In this document: piece by piece, positions 62,089 to 64,000 of the stretch
Numbering within the stretch: the first letter of the stretch is position 1
Layout: every line of letters begins with the position of its first letter
Source: Gemmata massiliana
GTDB lineage: Bacteria; Planctomycetota; Planctomycetia; Gemmatales; Gemmataceae
Assembly: GCF_901538265.1 (NCBI RefSeq)
Contig: NZ_LR593886.1
Coordinates: 3,553,737-3,617,736 of the forward strand
Length of the DNA stretch: 64,000 bases
Direction: 5' to 3'
Notes under the pieces: model-generated
What the model was told of the DNA's origin: nothing
Databases searched by the model: none
Seen by the model: the letters and a program-made list of their open reading frames with translations, nothing else
Position numbers and translations under genes: made by a program

Positions 62089-63015
62089 ATGGTCGCTGTT
62101 CATTCCGAGTCCGACGGGAACGTGATCGAGGTGGCGGGCGTGACCCGCCGGTTCGGTTCGAAGGTCGCGCTCGACGACGTCCGACTGGAGGTGCCCCGCG
62201 GAACGGTCTTCGGACTCGTCGGGGTCAACGGCGCGGGCAAGACGACGCTCATCAAACACGTCCTGGGGCTGCTCCGGGCCACGAGCGGTTCGGTGCGCGT
62301 GTTCGGGCGCGACCCGGCCGCGGACCCGGCGGGCGTACTGGTCCGCGTCGGGTACCTCTCCGAGGAACCGGAACTGCCCGGCTGGATGCGCGTGGGCGAG
62401 CTCTTCCGCTACACCCGGGCGTTCTACCCGAACTGGGATCCGGCGTTCGCCGAGGAGCTGAGTCGGTCGTTCGCCCTTGACTCGCGCGCCAAGGTGAAGC
62501 ACCTGTCGAAGGGGCAACGGGCGCGGGCCGGGCTGGTTCTCGCACTGGCTCATCGGCCGGAACTCCTGGTGCTGGACGAACCCTCTTCGGGCCTCGACCC
62601 GATCGTCCGGCAGGACATCCTCAGGGCGATCATTCGCACGATCGCCGAGGAGGGGCGGACGGTTGTGTTCTCCTCGCACCTGTTACACGAGGTCGAGCGC
62701 GTGGCCGACCGGGTCGCGCTGATCGATCGCGGGCGCGTCGTCTTCAGCGGGGCGCTCGACCAAATCAAGGGCACTCACCACCGGTTGACGCTGCGGTTCC
62801 CGGAACCGCGCCCGAACCCGCCCGCGCTGACCGGCGCGCTGACGTGGGAGGGAAGGGGGGCGGAGTGGGTCACCCTGTGCAGTGGGCGGCTCGGGGAGCT
62901 GCGCGACGCGGTCGCCGCGTGCGGCGCCGAAGTGATCGGCCAGCGCGTCCCGTCGCTCGACGAGATCTTCGTCGCGCGCGTTGGGGCGAAGGGTTCCGAA
63001 CCGGGAAAGGAGTGA
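62089..63015 (+). CDS. ABC transporter ATP-binding protein
   Basis: A 308-aa ATPase from ATG 62089. It has Walker A GVNGAGKTTL, a Q-loop region GYLSEEPELPGW, signature LSKGQRARAGL, Walker B LLVLDEPSSGLD and switch His in SSHLLHEVERV. A C-terminal extension of about 80 aa after the core (HHRLTLRFPEPRPN...) is typical of YtrB/CcmA-like exporters. It pairs with the membrane protein encoded 3 nt downstream. The operon with GntR suggests drug or envelope-stress export. Confidence 0.93.
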   Translation: MVAVHSESDGNVIEVAGVTRRFGSKVALDDVRLEVPRGTVFGLVGVNGAGKTTLIKHVLGLLRATSGSVRVFGRDPAADPAGVLVRVGYLSEEPELPGWMRVGELFRYTRAFYPNWDPAFAEELSRSFALDSRAKVKHLSKGQRARAGLVLALAHRPELLVLDEPSSGLDPIVRQDILRAIIRTIAEEGRTVVFSSHLLHEVERVADRVALIDRGRVVFSGALDQIKGTHHRLTLRFPEPRPNPPALTGALTWEGRGAEWVTLCSGRLGELRDAVAACGAEVIGQRVPSLDEIFVARVGAKGSEPGKE

Positions 63016-63018
63016 GTC

Positions 63019-64000
63019 ATGCACGCGCCAATAACTGCACTGACGTGGGAGTTCTGGGGCCGGTACCGGTGGGGACTCTCGGCTTTCTGTGTGTTCATTG
63101 CCGTGTACGCCGCCGTTGCCGCGACGGTACCGGTCGCCAACCCACGAACATTCGCCTCGCTTGGTTCCGTGTGGTTCGTCATGGGGCTGATGTACTTGGT
63201 CGTTGTGTTCGCATACGGCTCCGAGGTCCGACTGGAGAACGCGGAGTCCGGGTTCCCGGTGCGGTTCTTTCTGCTCCCCGTTCGGACCTCGGTGCTGGTC
63301 GGGTGGCCGATGATCCAGGGGGCGCTCGCGGCCGTACTCGCGTGGGTCGCGTGGGACCAACTCGTGCTGCGTCCCTGTGGAATCGAAACTCCGTTCTGGT
63401 GGTTGGCGATGCTGACCGCGATCGTGGTGGTCACTCAAGCCGTGTTGTGGGTTCCGTTCGGCGTGCCGTGGCTCCGGCTCCCCGTGGCGCTCGTCGTTTT
63501 GACCGCGTTAGTTCGGGCGCCGGTGCTGCTGGTATCGATCGATTACGAGTTCGCGGACCCTGCCACAGAGAACGCGATCCTCACGGCACTTGCGATTGTG
63601 CTGGTCCCGGTCGCGTTCCTGGCCGCTCGCGTGGGCGTGGGGCGCGCACGCCGGGGAGACAACCCGAACTGGCTCCGCGCACTCGCAACAAGTCGCCGAG
63701 TTGGGGCATATCGGGCGCGCCGGGCGTTCTCGGTGCCAATGAGTGCGCAGGTGTGGTACGAGTGGCGGGTCCGCGGGGGCGGGTTCCCGCTCCTGGTTCT
63801 GTTCGTGCTGAGCATTCTGGTAGCGTGTGCATTGTTGTTGGAGCCGCCCGGTGACCGGAAGCCGGGGTTCGGGGTTGCGCTCCTGTGCATTCCGCCTTTA
63901 ATGGCCGCTTTCTGTGGTCAGTACATGGGAGCGATGGGCGACATCACGCACGGGGTTTTCAACCTCCCCGCGTTCGCCGCCACGCGACCCATGGGCAACT
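63019..64000 (+). CDS. ABC transporter membrane protein (partial, runs off window)
   Basis: From ATG 63019 (GGAGTG upstream) the frame is open to the window end, giving 327 complete codons with no stop. It starts MHAPITALTWEFWGRYRWG. Hydrophobic segments visible include LSAFCVFIAVYAAVAATVPV, VWFVMGLMYLVVVFAYG, WPMIQGALAAVLAWVAW, WWLAMLTAIVVVTQAVLW, LTALAIVLVPVAFLAARV and FPLLVLFVLSILVACALLL. It is the permease partner of the ATPase upstream. A C-terminal half probably lies beyond the window, so its exact size is unknown. Confidence 0.85.
   Translation, partial: MHAPITALTWEFWGRYRWGLSAFCVFIAVYAAVAATVPVANPRTFASLGSVWFVMGLMYLVVVFAYGSEVRLENAESGFPVRFFLLPVRTSVLVGWPMIQGALAAVLAWVAWDQLVLRPCGIETPFWWLAMLTAIVVVTQAVLWVPFGVPWLRLPVALVVLTALVRAPVLLVSIDYEFADPATENAILTALAIVLVPVAFLAARVGVGRARRGDNPNWLRALATSRRVGAYRARRAFSVPMSAQVWYEWRVRGGGFPLLVLFVLSILVACALLLEPPGDRKPGFGVALLCIPPLMAAFCGQYMGAMGDITHGVFNLPAFAATRPMGN

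Overview
The window is GC-rich bacterial chromosome and almost certainly comes from a planctomycete of the Gemmata type (Gemmataceae). The basis is the gene families rather than a marker gene: two DUF1501 genes, two DUF1549/DUF1553 genes, a DUF1587/1592/1588/1585 cytochrome-like giant with its DUF1552 partner, a TIGR03067-type small secreted protein, a remnant of a TIGR02996 repeat-companion domain, and three large surface-type proteins that begin with an LEDR(L/V)TP motif. No rRNA, tRNA, CRISPR array, transposase, phage or plasmid gene was seen.

Layout. 1-2.2 kb: end of an acidic-tailed protein, a metallophosphoesterase and a sugar-nucleotide epimerase. 2.2-7.7 kb (minus): an operon DUF1549/DUF1553 - DUF1501 - ten-EF-hand secreted protein, preceded by a TIGR03067-like gene. 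8.2-12.4 kb: a TerY-type vWA / PP2C phosphatase / protein kinase triad, tightly coupled on the minus strand, with a divergent zinc-ribbon membrane protein. 12.9-19.9 kb: a phosphate neighbourhood, with a VTC polyphosphate polymerase, CotH kinase-fold protein, PhoU-like protein, DUF47 regulator, Pit phosphate permease and Tat-exported purple-acid-phosphatase-like enzyme. 20.2-25.3 kb: two tandem paralogous FG-GAP surface proteins. 25.4-28.6 kb: LacD-type aldolase, ATP-grasp protein, membrane protein and macrodomain protein. 28.6-32.3 kb: a giant beta-helix/Ig/FG-GAP surface protein. 32.8-35 kb: a DinG-type helicase and a zinc ribbon. 35.3-41.1 kb: the DUF1592 giant and DUF1552. 41.2-47.9 kb: a RING-like membrane protein, SMI1/KNR4 protein, esterase, SDR, enolase-superfamily enzyme, class V aminotransferase and PQQ-type propeller. 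47.9-53.8 kb (minus): a second DUF1549/1553 - DUF1501 operon with an SMI1/KNR4 gene wedged into it. 54-61.4 kb: ABC-2 export permease, two glycosyltransferases, a sulfotransferase and a bacterial lipoxygenase. 61.7-64 kb: a GntR (YtrA-type) regulator and an ABC exporter that runs off the window.

How the parts may work together. The TerY triad is a known phosphorylation-switch set, and the divergent membrane zinc-ribbon gene is a candidate accessory. The phosphate block joins uptake (Pit plus DUF47/PhoU), extracytoplasmic phosphate release (PAP-like) and storage as polyphosphate (VTC); this is inferred from adjacency, as strands alternate. The export permease, glycosyltransferases and sulfotransferase look like cell-surface glycan synthesis. 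The three LEDR-TP proteins share both ends but differ in the middle, which suggests one export or anchoring route; that is the least understood system here. Starts were re-chosen from ribosome-binding sites, overlaps and signal peptides wherever the longest open frame looked over-extended.
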